This document shows, piece by piece, positions 47,301-55,894 of a DNA stretch of 64,000 nucleotides. Within the stretch, counting starts at the first letter, position 1; the number at the start of each line of letters is the position of its first letter. Under the pieces are notes generated by a model, which saw only the letters and a list, made by a program, of their open reading frames with translations, was not told the DNA's origin and did no database searches. The stretch is from Heterocephalus glaber (lineage: Eukaryota > Chordata > Mammalia > Rodentia > Bathyergidae): assembly GCF_000247695.1 (NCBI RefSeq), contig NW_004624842.1:5919057-5983056 (forward strand), in the 5' to 3' direction. A program made the translations under genes and the position numbers.

Positions 47301-50300
47301 TCTAAAATTGGCCCCGGAGGGAGGATTTACACCAGGAAACGCAGCAAATCTATAAATCAGGGCCCCTCCCCTCACCCTCTCCAGACACAGTTGTTAAGAA
47401 TTTACCAGCGCTTCACTGATCAAGGCCTCCTAGCTGACTTGACAGTACCATGACCTTGACCTCGACAGTCAAGATGGTCAATGCCCCAATCCATTGGTTT
47501 TAGTTTTGATGAGTAAATTATGCAATTCCAGCAGTGTCCATTCATTGAGATGCCCTAAGCAGCAGTCTGCAGTTCCCCTCTAGCCCCACAGGGGGAGCAG
47601 ATCCCACAAGCCAGAGCCTTCCAGTCCACTCACCTCAGTTTTCACCATTTGGGGCAGGGCTGGCACAAGGAGGTTCATGACTTTTTTTGCTAGGGTGTTG
47701 ACCAAGAAGGAGAGCCTTTGGGAGAGGAGAGTGGAGGAGATTAGGAAGGGCTGGAGGGCAGGGAGGACAGGGAGGGAGGAACTTGCCCAAGGGCATGAAG
47801 GCTGGTAGATGATGCTGGAGAGTGGGGAGGGGACCCACACCATCCATAGATAGCGGCAGAGTTCTCAGGGAGCAGCACCTGGGTGTTGCCTTTGGAAATT
47901 TGTGCTGGTACTGAGATGAAGGGAGATGGCCTTTCTCTCCACTCTCTTGTTAAGGAGTTTTTGAGTCCTAGCCATGGAACCAGGGTTTGGTCCCTGCCAG
48001 ATTGATGCTTGATTGAATCCTCTCCTGCTGCCTGGAAGGTGTCGTCACCTGCACTTTCCAGATGAGGAAGGTGAGACACAGGGAAGTGACCCAGAAAGTA
48101 AGTGAAATAGATGTATATTACACAGTATAAAAAGTCTGGTAAAGCCTTTGGTTTTACCACAGCTCCACCCAAGCCGGCTTGGGGTGGTTCGAGGCACCAG
48201 AGGTAGAGCCCAGATCAAGAATTCCCAGTGCTGGGGATTTAGCTCAGTGGTTCTGGTGCCTGCCTTGCAGGCCCAAGGTCCCAAGTTCAATCCCTGGTAC
48301 CCCCCAAAATTCAAAAGAATTAAAAGAATTACACCACAGTGATATATGTGCACCCATGTTCATAGTGGCACAGTTTGTGATAGCTAAAGATTGAAAGCAG
48401 CCCAATTGCCTATCAACTGGAGACTGGATAAAGAAGATGTGTTTTTTTTTTTCTTTCATAAAATGGAGTACTACTCAGCCATAAAGAATGAGAAATTAGA
48501 GACATTTACAGCTAAATGGATGTACATTGAGGTGATACTCTTAAGTGATATAAATAGGACAAAAAAGTGTAAATACTGAATAGTTTCTCTGGTGTGAGAA
48601 ACTGAAAGTTTAAATAAGGACCAAAAAGTATAATAGATAATGTGAAACAGGAAGAAAAGGGACAAAGGGGAAGGGGAAGTGGGAGGGGTAGGGGAAAGGA
48701 AAGAAGGGAAAGGAAAAAATATGAGAAGAGGAAAAAAAGGAAACAAGGTCTATGTAGGGCCGGGGATTTAGCTCAGTGGTTTCGCTGCCTGCTGAGCAGG
48801 CCCAAGGACCCGAGTTCGATCCCTGGTACCAAAAAACCCACAAAAAACCAAAAAAGTCTTTGTAAATAGGGAGGGATGGAGGGGTTGAAGGGAGGGCAGG
48901 GGAAGGGGAAAAATAACCAAGATATATTATGTAAAGGTACAACTTTCCAATGATGAATGTCATTACACTGTATACCTAAAATGTACCAATAAAATTAATA
49001 ATAAAAAAAGAAAGAATAAGGAGGGCTAAGTCTCCTCCTTCTCCAGGCCGGCCTCCCTGCCCTCCCTCTGTGAGGTGGGCAAGGCCAGGGCTGCTCCTCA
49101 CCCACCTGTGGAGCAGGTGGATGCGCAGGCTGCTGCCGCTGCTGGAGCACTTGCTGAGGACGAGGCGGCTGGGGCCGCTGTTGTTCCTCTCCACTCTGAC
49201 CAAGGCTTGGGCTTCAGACTCCATGTGAAACTCCACGATGGTTTTGACCAGGGGCCTATGACGGTGGCACCGGCAGTGTGAGCTTGGGCCAAGCCCGTGG
49301 CAGACAGGCCTGCTGTGTGTCTGTCTCCTGGTGCCCTCACTTTGGTCTCCGTCTCCTCTGCCGGTTACCCTCACACCCAAGCTTCTTTATTCTACCTGTC
49401 CTGATCTCGCTCCTTTCCACGTGTGATAGCACCCAGCTTCTCAGTATAGCATGTACAGCCCTGAATTCTGGATGGTCCCCAAACCTGCTCCTTGCAGGGC
49501 TTCCTGGCCTGGTTGCTGGCCATTTCATGCTAGACTTGTGCAGGCACAAACCTTGCAGTCACCTTTGGATGACCCCCCCACCCCCCATATTCAGTTCACC
49601 AGGAAACCCTGCTTCCAAACACCCCCAGACCCTGACCATTTCTTTCCATCTCCCTGTCCGAAGTCCCAGTCTCCGCCATCATTGCCTTAGCTGCGGCAGT
49701 ACCTTCGGGATACTGCCCTGCCTCTGCTCTTGTCCCTGTGCTGTCTGTTTTCCCCGCAACAACCAGAGAGATCCTTTATAAATGTTAAAACCTGTCATGT
49801 CCGTCCTCTGCTCAGGCCCTCCATAGCTCCCACCTGTGTCACAGTCAAAACCAAGTCTGCACCTGGCTCACAGGTTTCAGCACAATCTGGCCTCAGGGCC
49901 TTTGCACTCACTCTTCTCTTTGCTTGGCACTTGTTTTTTCTGGAAATCTTCATGATGGTGGGGGGAATAAGTAGATGAACTCACTAGGCCCATTGTGACT
50001 GAGGGGACACTCACGTGTTGAGTCCAGCCACCATGTTTAGGGGGATCTTGACCATTATCTCTTGGTAATAGGTTGAGGGTTGGACCTGCAGCTGGAGGAT
50101 GCTAGCAGAAGTGACCTTCAGCCTGGATGGGATTTGCAAGAGATGAGAATCAGGCTTCATGTTCAATTGTTGTCCCCAAGCCCACTCCCACTCTATCTTT
50201 CCTGTCTTCCTGTCTCTCTCCAGCAGCTGGACCCCAAGACCTGTCCACTGACTCCTCCCCACCCCTGCTTGCAACACCATCACGGTGCCTGGACTTTTAG

Positions 50301-53116
50301 GAGGTGACTGTAAGGCCGACTCTGAAGACCCTCTGTGACCTGACCCTGCCGACCTCTCCTTGCCATGGGGTCTGGGTTCCAGCCATTCTGACAGACTCTC
50401 AACCTTCTATGCCTTTGCTCAGGTTGGTCCCTCTGCCTGAATGATGCTTTCTGTGACTCTCTGGCTTAATTTTCACCTCTACTGAGAAGTATTGTCTTTT
50501 ATTCCAGGCCACCTTCCTCTGGGGCTGCCCTTGTAGGGTTCCTGTGTCACTGTCTTATGGGCATTGTCAGGGACAAACTCAGTCTATGGCCACTGTGGCC
50601 AGGCAGAGAGCTGACATGGACTGATGTTTGTTGACTGACAGCATGCAAAGTGTGTCGGGGGAGAGGTGTGGGGAAGGAACTGGTCCCAGTGGTTCCCTGC
50701 CCCACTCACCAGATGATGGATTTCAGGATGCTGTTCATCAGTCTGCTCAGCGGCGGGAAGCCCTCGGCTGGCTTCTCCTGCATAGCATTGAGCAGCGGCA
50801 GCTGCTCAAGGATGATGGTGGCATTGCGGTCCTCCAGCTTCTGGGTCAGCTCTGGAAGCAGATCCAGGGATTAGGGGCCAGTAGGGGACACAAGAAGGAT
50901 GGCTTGGTGGGTGGGTTTTCCAAGATAGGGAGGACACCCCAGACCTGACATCAGGCAAGGGTACAACCTACCCCTCCCTCTATCCCCATTGTGTAGATGT
51001 AGCCTTGAGTATGTTAGCCCGGATGGCTCACTTTTACACAAAGAGTGAGGCTGAGAGTCTTCCCATCAACCAGTGCCAAAGCCTTCCAGAGCCAAGAGTC
51101 AGGGGACCCCAAGGCTCTACTGGGGGCACTTTTACAGCCAAGTACACTTGCTAACAATTTGTTGGCACCCACATCCTATGGGCCTGTCATCCCAAGCCTC
51201 AGGTGCTGGGCTGAGGAAGGAAGAGCCAGGAACAAGGGGCTATGAGTCAGGAGCTCCAGGGCTGGTCCTTGTTAGATTGCCAGCACCAGAGGCCATTTAA
51301 TTGGTGTATAAATACCCCAGCTCCTTCAGCCTTCAGGTAGGGTGACTCAGCCACATGACACCATGAATGTTTCAGATTTCTGAGTTACTGTCTTGGGGCC
51401 ATTTGCCTGCTCTGTGATCATGGGGCTGGGCCCTGTAAATTTCTCTTTGTGACAGTGGGCGCGTTATGAGCCCTCCCAGCAGAGGCTCTGGAGGGACATG
51501 GAGGAGGAAGTCCCGGTGTGGTCCTTTTGCCAGGCTCCTGTGGTGTCACTGCCCAGTGGTGCTGGACTGTGCATTAGCAGTGTCCCCAAGGGCAGCGGGT
51601 GAGCTCTGTGGGGCCTGGCCAGCTTCTAGGCAGGCACCAAGCAATGGCCTTCCAGTGAGTCATCAGCATCCCTTCCTCTAGGGCAGGTTCCTGAGGAAGG
51701 CCATAGGTTTCCTGGTAGGTGGCTGTCTGCCTTCACCTTGACTTGCTAACTGTGCACCAGCTCTGGCCCAGGACAACCCAGTGAATGGCCCCTCTGCCTT
51801 CCCTCCCCCAATGCAATACCCTTCAGCCACACCCTTTCCAATATGTCTGGGCAGATTCTGTGCCTCTGAGTTGGGATTGTCCTCAATTGCCCCCTTCTTT
51901 ATCCCTGGGGTATCCTTTAGGGTTCTCCTTCTCCCTCTTAACCCATGACCCACTTCTTATCCCCTGGTAATTCTTTATATTGAACAGAACTACTGGGATG
52001 ATGGTGTGGCTTCTGTCTCTTGACTGGGCCTAACTCATACGTTGCTTGCAGTACCCACAGTGGTCACTGGATTAGACAGGTGCAAGCTCTTTCCAGCTCA
52101 ATGCCCTTGCCTGGGAGTCACACCATGAGCCCAGTGTACCCCTGTCTCCCTGCTGCCTCCCAGAGCTCTCTGGTTCATTCCTACTTGGGGACCCATCCTT
52201 TGGCTCTGCCTAGTTCCCTGGAACACAGAGGCCAGGTCCTTGGAGTCCTTCAACAGTCCTGCAGAGCTAATGGCTTTTCCCTCTCAGAGGACCAGGCTTT
52301 GGAGCAAAGGTTCTCAGCCAGCATGATTTCATCCCCTAGCAAACATGTGCCAATGTGTGGAGACACTTTTGATTGTCACACTGGCTGGACTATGTGGCTA
52401 AACAACCTACAGTGCATGAGACAGCTCCCCGCCCAAAATGATTCAGCCACAGTGGAGAAGGCTCTGGTCAGTTCCTGTCCCATTGGATGTGTCCACCAGG
52501 CCAAGATGGCCCTTTCATTTGTTTCGACTCAGGAAGCTGAGGCTCAGGGACTTGGCCAGGGTCACAGAGCTGCGGACTGAAAAAGTTGTGTGTGGGACTC
52601 CTGGGCAGGAGGACTCCAGGTACTGGGAGCAGGCTGGCCTCACACTCCAGGTGCTCTGATGCTGGAACTTCAGACATGGGCAGGGGAGAGGTGGTTGTAT
52701 CTCTGCATGCAGCAGCCACACACCTCTTCTGCAGGCCACAGGCCCCTGAGTATGGGTTTGTTGAAATCATGGAGTTTAAGTACAAGGGATCTTGGTATTA
52801 TAGACTCTTGAGATCATAGATGCCCCAAATGTTTACAACTCATATTCTCTCTTTTTTCAACTCATATTCTCTTGTTCCCCCAAAGTCCTGGGATCCAGCT
52901 ATGCCTTGTGTAACCCCAGTGTTGGGGAACTCCCTCCTCTTTGGAGGAAGTTCACCTGCCCCTTCCCTCTGGAGGTGATGTCTGGGGTGACCCAAACTTA
53001 CGTTCCTTGATGACTTCTGGGCCAAGGCTGAGGACTGCAGCAGGGCTGAGGGTGGCTTCAGCCAAGGTGGCTGCCAGCAAACCACAGAGGAGGCTGAGGG
53101 TCCAAGGGCCAGCCAT
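32274..53116 (-). CDS. BPIFB1: BPI fold-containing family B member 1 (LPLUNC1), 15 coding exons
   Basis: Secreted BPI/LBP-family protein of airway, nasal and oral mucosa; family members bind lipids such as LPS and act in innate defence. Joined exons: 53116-53002, 50851-50710, 50122-50015, 49255-49106, 47715-47634, 43986-43923, 42261-42176, 40898-40719, 39942-39889, 39401-39243, 37325-37258, 36419-36374, 35555-35492, 34555-34479, 32312-32274. They total 1,434 bases, 477 residues and a stop; human BPIFB1 has 484. Every junction is GT-AG and in phase. Residues 1-20 are a signal peptide ([20 protein letters not shown]). The N-terminal BPI domain spans about 25-245 and the C-terminal one about 250-477. 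Cys158 and Cys201 are the expected domain disulphide. Sequons are at N48 and N146. Similarity to human is clear along the whole length, as far as can be judged from knowledge of the family. The start has a strong context (AAGATGG). No break was found. Confidence 0.96.
32765..32852 (-). repeat. tRNA-derived SINE (ID-like)
   Basis: Reverse copy in intron 15 with the target duplication ATGGTGACCATTTTC on both sides. Confidence 0.93.
33455..33640 (+). repeat. MIR element
   Basis: GTATAAATCCCAGTTCTGCC, GTGTGTGACTTTGGAAAGG and TTCATTCTGTGTAAAACAG are MIR core strings, in intron 15. Confidence 0.75.
34283..34303 (+). repeat. (GAAT)n microsatellite
   Basis: Five GAAT units next to an MIR/L2-like tail (GGTGAACCTTCAACAGAGAC). 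Confidence 0.85.
34479..34555 (-). CDS. BPIFB1: BPIFB1 exon 15
   Basis: 77 bases, residues 440 (split) to 465, reading [18 protein letters not shown] and ending SSAQ before GTAAGT. The GIPL-type turn is the conserved C-terminal element of BPI domains. Confidence 0.95.
35492..35555 (-). CDS. BPIFB1: BPIFB1 exon 14
   Basis: 64 bases, residues 419-439 and the first base of 440. Reads [19 protein letters not shown], an amphipathic helix, before GTGAGT. Confidence 0.95.
36374..36419 (-). CDS. BPIFB1: BPIFB1 exon 13
   Basis: 46 bases, residues 404-418 ([15 protein letters not shown]). Too short to be seen as an isolated frame, but it is flanked by TTCTGTTGCAG and GTAAGT. Confidence 0.95.
37258..37325 (-). 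CDS. BPIFB1: BPIFB1 exon 12
   Basis: 68 bases, residues 381-402 and two bases of 403. Reads [20 protein letters not shown]. The human sequon near residue 401 (NNIS) is NDIS here, so that glycosylation site is absent. Confidence 0.95.
37375..37620 (+). repeat. MIR element
   Basis: CTGAATCTCAGATGCTAGCT, GTGACCTGGGGAAGG and TTTCTGCATCTCATAAATG, in intron 11. Confidence 0.7.
39243..39401 (-). CDS. BPIFB1: BPIFB1 exon 11
   Basis: 159 bases, residues 328-380, starting [19 protein letters not shown] and ending [11 protein letters not shown] before GTGAGT. It is in the core of the C-terminal BPI domain, with the family phrase PLFTLGI. Confidence 0.96.
39889..39942 (-). CDS. BPIFB1: BPIFB1 exon 10
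   Basis: 54 bases, residues 310-327 ([18 protein letters not shown]), between CTCCCCCTCAG and GTGGGT. It is in phase at both ends. Confidence 0.94.
40719..40898 (-). CDS. BPIFB1: BPIFB1 exon 9
   Basis: 180 bases, residues 250-309, from [16 protein letters not shown] to KLVILLDYV. This is the longest coding exon and opens the C-terminal BPI domain. The human sequon near residue 264 (NNS) is FNSL here and is lost. Confidence 0.96.
41208..41335 (-). repeat. B1-like SINE
   Basis: T9, then AGACAAGGTCTCTCTATG, CTGGCCTTGAACTTCTGG and CTCAGCCTCCTGAGTTCC, in intron 8. Confidence 0.75.
41465..41555 (-). repeat. tRNA-derived SINE (ID-like)
   Basis: Reverse copy with GGTACTAGGGATCGAACTC. The ATGCTGC-containing flanks agree. 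Confidence 0.9.
41650..41850 (-). repeat. MIR element
   Basis: AAGTAAGGAAACAGGCTCAG, CCCAAAGTTACACAGCCAGT and a preceding CTTTCTGTCTGCCAGG. Confidence 0.75.
42176..42261 (-). CDS. BPIFB1: BPIFB1 exon 8
   Basis: 86 bases, residues 221 (split) to 249: [20 protein letters not shown], then SVIQLNLE before GTGAGT. It closes the N-terminal domain and leads into the central sheet. Confidence 0.95.
42430..42610 (-). repeat. MIR element
   Basis: GGGAAGCTGAGTCTCAGAAC, GTGACGTGACTTGCTCTTGG and CCACACTATGACTCGAGC, in intron 7. Confidence 0.7.
43518..43602 (-). repeat. tRNA-derived SINE (ID-like)
   Basis: Reverse copy with an exact target duplication GAGCCACATTTTC, in intron 7. Confidence 0.93.
43923..43986 (-). 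CDS. BPIFB1: BPIFB1 exon 7
   Basis: 64 bases, residues 200-220 and one base of 221 ([20 protein letters not shown]). Cys201 is the second half of the conserved BPI-domain disulphide. Confidence 0.96.
44820..44906 (+). repeat. tRNA-derived SINE (ID-like)
   Basis: Forward copy, GGATTTAGCTCAGTGGTTCC to GAGTTCGACCCCTGGTACC plus a poly-A tail. TTTACAGCTGG is repeated after the tail. Confidence 0.93.
44960..45005 (+). repeat. (TG)n-rich tract
   Basis: TGTGTGTGTGTGTG units interrupted by GGG and CGCGCC, followed by an old tRNA-SINE-like segment to 45,060. Confidence 0.8.
45076..45160 (-). repeat. tRNA-derived SINE (ID-like)
   Basis: Reverse copy with the duplication TTTGAAAAATTT. It interrupts an older SINE-rich cluster at 44.8-45.3 kb. 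Confidence 0.92.
45178..45275 (-). repeat. B1-like SINE fragment
   Basis: TTTGAGACAAGGTCTTGC, GATCCTCCTCAGCCCCGAG and GGTGTGTGCCATGTGCCC. Confidence 0.65.
45772..45912 (+). repeat. B1-like SINE with a tRNA-like tail
   Basis: CACACCTGTATTCCCAGCAG, GGAGGCTGAGGTAGGAGGAT and AGTGAGACTCTGTCTC, with an A-rich linker, then GACTGGGGACGTAACTCAG, which looks like the start of a tRNA-SINE. Such B1-ID dimers are known in rodents. Confidence 0.7.
46220..46307 (-). repeat. tRNA-derived SINE (ID-like)
   Basis: Reverse copy close to consensus (GGTACCGGGGATCAAACTC, GGAACCACTGAGCTAAATCC). The flanks are TTAAAGTGTT and TTAAAGCGTT. Confidence 0.93.
46600..46755 (-). repeat. B1-like SINE, full length
   Basis: T-rich start, TTGAGACAGCGTTTCCGC, GTAGCCCAGGCTGGCCTTG, TCCTGAGTGCTGGGATTAC and CACCACGCCCAGC: a well-kept reverse B1, in intron 6. 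Confidence 0.85.
47634..47715 (-). CDS. BPIFB1: BPIFB1 exon 6
   Basis: 82 bases, residues 172 (split) to 199: [20 protein letters not shown], then PQMVKTE before GTGAGT. Confidence 0.96.
48229..48306 (+). repeat. tRNA-derived SINE (ID-like)
   Basis: Forward copy (GGGGATTTAGCTCAGTGGTT, AAGTTCAATCCCTGGTACC) with a CCCCC-AAAA end in place of a clean poly-A. It adjoins the L1 fragment that follows. Confidence 0.88.
48318..49012 (+). mobile_element. L1 3' end (LINE-1), interrupted by a SINE
   Basis: Diagnostic L1 3' strings: GTTCATAGTGGCACAGTTTG, ATGGAGTACTACTCAGCCA and ATAAAGAATGAGAAATTAG, a purine-rich GGGA/GAAA stretch (48,640-48,740), then ACACTGTATACCTAAAATG and AATAAAATTAATAATAAAAA as the poly-A end. 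The element is 5' truncated. Confidence 0.85.
48757..48840 (+). repeat. tRNA-derived SINE inside the L1
   Basis: Forward copy GGGCCGGGGATTTAGCTCAG to GAGTTCGATCCCTGGTACC. It is close to consensus, so it is younger than the L1. Confidence 0.92.
49106..49255 (-). CDS. BPIFB1: BPIFB1 exon 5
   Basis: 150 bases, residues 122 (split) to 171 and two bases of 172. Reads [20 protein letters not shown], then [20 protein letters not shown]. Cys158 is the first half of the disulphide; N146 (NNS) is a sequon. Confidence 0.96.
50015..50122 (-). CDS. BPIFB1: BPIFB1 exon 4
   Basis: 108 bases, residues 86 (split) to 121 and two bases of 122. Reads [20 protein letters not shown] and [12 protein letters not shown] before GTGAGT. 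Confidence 0.96.
50710..50851 (-). CDS. BPIFB1: BPIFB1 exon 3
   Basis: 142 bases, residues 39 (split) to 85 and two bases of Trp86. Starts [21 protein letters not shown]48 in RNAT matches the known human glycosylation site. Ends ILKSIIW across GTGAGT. Confidence 0.96.
53002..53116 (-). CDS. BPIFB1: BPIFB1 exon 2, start codon and signal peptide
   Basis: ATG at 53,116-53,114 in the context AAGATGG. 38 codons ([20 protein letters not shown] then [18 protein letters not shown]) and one base before GTAAGT. The hydrophobic core [12 protein letters not shown] fits a cleavable signal peptide. The exon is preceded by about 60 bases of 5' untranslated sequence to the acceptor at 53,178. Confidence 0.96.
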
Positions 53117-53597
53117 CTTTCCAGGTGTACGTGAGCAGCCGGTGGCAGGTGGCAGATCTTGGGGTGAGCACAGATAGCTGGGCAGAGAGGCCAGAGGGTT
53201 GGCCTGCACTGATTGGACCTCGCTCAGAGAAACGCTGTCCTGGGCCAGGGCAGGGTGGTTGGAGGCTGGAGAATGAGTACTCGGGTGGGACTCAAAATTG
53301 TGGAGTAGGCTTGTTGGCTTAATCTTGGACTAGTGAGGATTTGGGGAGGGATGGGCGGCTTCTTGGAGCCAGGGGAAGAAAGGCAGGGAGAGAGGCCAGT
53401 GGGTGTCTCCTGAGGGGTGGATCTGGGTGTCCTGGCCTCATGACTCCTCTGTGGCCTCTGCAGGATGGAGCGTCAGCTCCTGTGACAGCTGAGCTCTCCA
53501 GCTTGTGCCCTGTGCTGCCTGCCAGCCCCAGCAGAGCTTCCCAAATGGTTGCAGATAACTTGAAAGGCCTCTGGTCCACTGAAAGAACCAGGAGTCT

Positions 53598-53681
53598 GGG
53601 GCTGAGGATTTAGTTCAGTGGTTCCAGCACCTTGAAAGCGCAAGGTCCCAAGTTCAATCCCTGGGGCCAAAAAAAAAAAAG
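53598..53681 (+). repeat. tRNA-derived SINE (ID-like) in BPIFB1 intron 1
   Basis: Forward copy with an A12 tail and an exact target duplication GAACCAGGAGTCTG. It lies about 1 kb inside the promoter-proximal intron. Confidence 0.93.
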
Positions 53682-53784
53682 AACCAGGAGTCTGAGCCTG
53701 CTAAGGTGAAGAGGTTTGGGCTGGAGGGACCCTGTCAAGCTATAGGACCCCCTTCTCTGTTTGTCTGGAGCCTGAAGGTGGAGG

Positions 53785-53930
53785 AGAAATATCATGGGCT
53801 TAGGAGTAGGAGGCTGCCTCTACTACTGGCTCTGTGACCCTGGACAAGTGACTTACCCTCTCTGAGCCTTAGTTTGCACGTCTATAAAAGGGGAATAGTT
53901 ATAGTACATAAATTACACTACAGGATTGCT
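53785..53930 (+). repeat. MIR element
   Basis: CTGGCTCTGTGACCCTGGAC, CTCTGAGCCTTAGTTTGC and TATAAAAGGGGAATAG. Confidence 0.8.
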
Positions 53931-54681
53931 GGGAGCCGGAAGGAAGCACCTGGTGGTCAAAGCTAGAGGACGGAGTGGACAGCCTCCAGCCCACTCCATT
54001 GCCTGGGGAGCCCCCACCTCCACTCTGCATCCCTGCAGCATCTTGGCTTGTATGCCCTCCCATTACTCCACACACTGTTTAGCCCCTGGACAAAGGAGAT
54101 TGGGGGAACAGAGATCCTGGTGGCATCGCCTCCTGGGAAAGTGTCCCCTTCCCAGGTCCCAGCCTGTGCACACGTGGCTCTCAGCTCCTGCTCCCCTGGC
54201 AGGAAAGTCTCTTGCTCCTCCTTGTTCTGTCACCTCTGCTCAGCTTGATGACCAGCATGTCCTCTCTTCCAGGAAGCCTTTTCTGACTGCCCTTTACTGC
54301 CATGTCCCTGGGTCTTTGCTGAGCACAGCATGTACTATGTTAGTCACACTGGGAGACCCTTGCGGGCCCGTGTGCCTGCTGCTGCTCTCTGTTCTCACTG
54401 TCATCCCAGCATAGGTCAAGTACGAGCAGTCAGTGTGCGCAGAGTGAGTTTGTGTCACTGGAATGAGGTCTGGAAAAGACTCAGCCTGCCCCAGCCCTTT
54501 ATCACACACTGCTCTTAAGGCTGAGGAAGGTGGCACCTCCCCGTTCCCTGGCCCTGACCCTCAGAGGTCACAGCTGAGGGTTGTTACCGGAGCCCTGTGT
54601 TCCTAAGCTGTCCCCAACAGGTGTTCCCAGCACAGAGTCTTCCTGGAAGCTGAGGCTTTTGGCCCTTCCCTGCACTTTTAC

Positions 54682-54722
54682 CTGGACACGCCAGAGTCCT
54701 GGGGCTGCTGCTGCCTGCCTGG
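54682..54722 (-). other. BPIFB1: BPIFB1 exon 1 (non-coding, predicted)
   Basis: About 40 bases downstream of the TATA box, ending GCGTGTCCAG before a GTAAAA donor (54,681-54,680). A short non-coding first exon is expected for this gene. The transcription start is inferred from the TATA spacing, not observed. Confidence 0.6.
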
Positions 54723-54744
54723 GCAGTGGGTCTGGAGACCCGGC

Positions 54745-54816
54745 CTTATATCTAGGCAGCCACCCTGTGCAGGTGGGTCAGGACCTTGGGCTGGGCTGAG
54801 GTCTCCAAGGTAAATA
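54745..54816 (-). promoter_or_regulatory. BPIFB1: BPIFB1 core promoter with TATA box and forkhead-like site
   Basis: On the gene strand GATATAAGG (TATA box, 54,752-54,745) lies about 30 bases before the inferred start. Some 60 bases further upstream is AAATATTTACC; its complement GTAAATA fits the forkhead core (RYAAAYA). FOXA factors drive many secretory airway genes, so a link is plausible but inferred. Confidence 0.55.
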
Positions 54817-55224
54817 TTTGCAGCTCTTGGTGAACCAGAGCCCTTCCTGGAGGCAGCTAAGAACTCCAGCTTCCTGAGGTTTGGAGAAGACTGGTGGGAG
54901 GGGCATGTATGTCGCTGGGGTGCCAGGGCATGTGGTAGGGCAGCTGGCCTGGGCACAGAGAGAGCCTTGCATGGGATCCCTGCATCCTGTACAGTCATTC
55001 CCACCAGACAACGGTGAGATAGTGGTAGTGATGCCAAACAAATGCCTCCATCATGCAGGTGTCACTCTAGGCTTTGCGTGTGTATGTCAGTGGGGCCTTG
55101 TCCCCATGCAGCACCAGCCAGTTATCCTGACCTTACTCGGGTCAGCAAATGGCAGAGTCAGAATTTGAAGCATAACCCTGACTTCGAAACCCATCTGGAG
55201 ATGTCTCTTAGCTTGGTAGACATG

Positions 55225-55440
55225 GGGTGTCATGGGACAGACTGGGTTGAAGTCTCGCCTCCACCATTTCCATGCTGTGTGACTTGGGGCTCATTCCCTA
55301 GCCTCTCTGAACCTCATTGTTTCCATCTGTGCAATGGGCATCATGCTAGCACCTCTCCTGGAGTACTTGGAAGAACACAGTGCACCCAGCGGAGCACGGG
55401 TCCCACACAGAGGAAATGCTCAGCAGCTGTACATGGTTGT
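55225..55440 (+). repeat. MIR element
   Basis: GGTTGAAGTCTCGCCTCCAC, GTGTGACTTGGGGCTCATTC, AACCTCATTGTTTCCATCTG and GAACACAGTGCACCCAGC: a nearly complete MIR. Confidence 0.8.
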
Positions 55441-55769
55441 GGCTATCGTCACTGGGATTGCTTGCAAAAGGGTGAGCTTTGTGGAAAAGCCATGATGACA
55501 GCTCAGTGCAGATAATTTACTTGAGTTAAAGGAAGGAATAGCCAGGCTCACCCCTTATTCCTACATGCATCCAAGGAGATGCATCCCCATTACTTAATTC
55601 CCTAAAGAGAACAGGCTTGAATCCCATTTCTGTCACTTCTTTATGTGTCCTTGGGCAAGGTGCTCTGCTTTCTGAGACTCTATGCCTTCATTTTTTTTTT
55701 TTTTGGTTAACTGGAGATTGAATCCAAGGCTTCCTCACTGAGCTGCAGTCTCATCCCTTTTTTATTTTT

Positions 55770-55892
55770 TCTTTTGAGACAGGGTCGTGCTAAGTCACTA
55801 AGTTGCCCAGGCTGGGCTTGAACTTGTGATTCTCTTGTCTCAGCCTCTCAGAGTGCTGGGATTGCAGGTTGTGGCACTATGCCTGGCTTCAT
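55770..55892 (-). repeat. B1-like SINE
   Basis: TTTTGAGACAGGGTCGTGC, TTGCCCAGGCTGGGCTTG and CAGAGTGCTGGGATTGCAG. Confidence 0.8.
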
Positions 55893-55894
55893 GA

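Larger units (their letters stand above)
32143..53177 (-). other. BPIFB1: BPIFB1 transcription unit from exon 2 to the poly(A) site
   Basis: The transcript runs leftward. Exon 2 most likely begins at 53,177 after CTCTCTGCCCAG. The 3' end is set by AATAAA (32,163-32,158) in the last exon, giving a 3' untranslated part of about 110-130 bases. Introns carry at least nine SINEs plus MIR and L1 fragments. The largest intron separates exons 7 and 6 (43,987-47,633). Confidence 0.85.

Noticed and set aside
48391..48963. Short open frames on both strands around 48.4-48.9 kb
   Set aside because: They are translations of the L1 3' end, its purine-rich tract and the embedded SINE.
54300..54420. Plus-strand frame VTLGDPCGPVCLLLLSVLTV as a membrane segment
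   Set aside because: Isolated hydrophobic stretch in BPIFB1 intron 1 resembling an L2/MIR-type consensus; no gene context.
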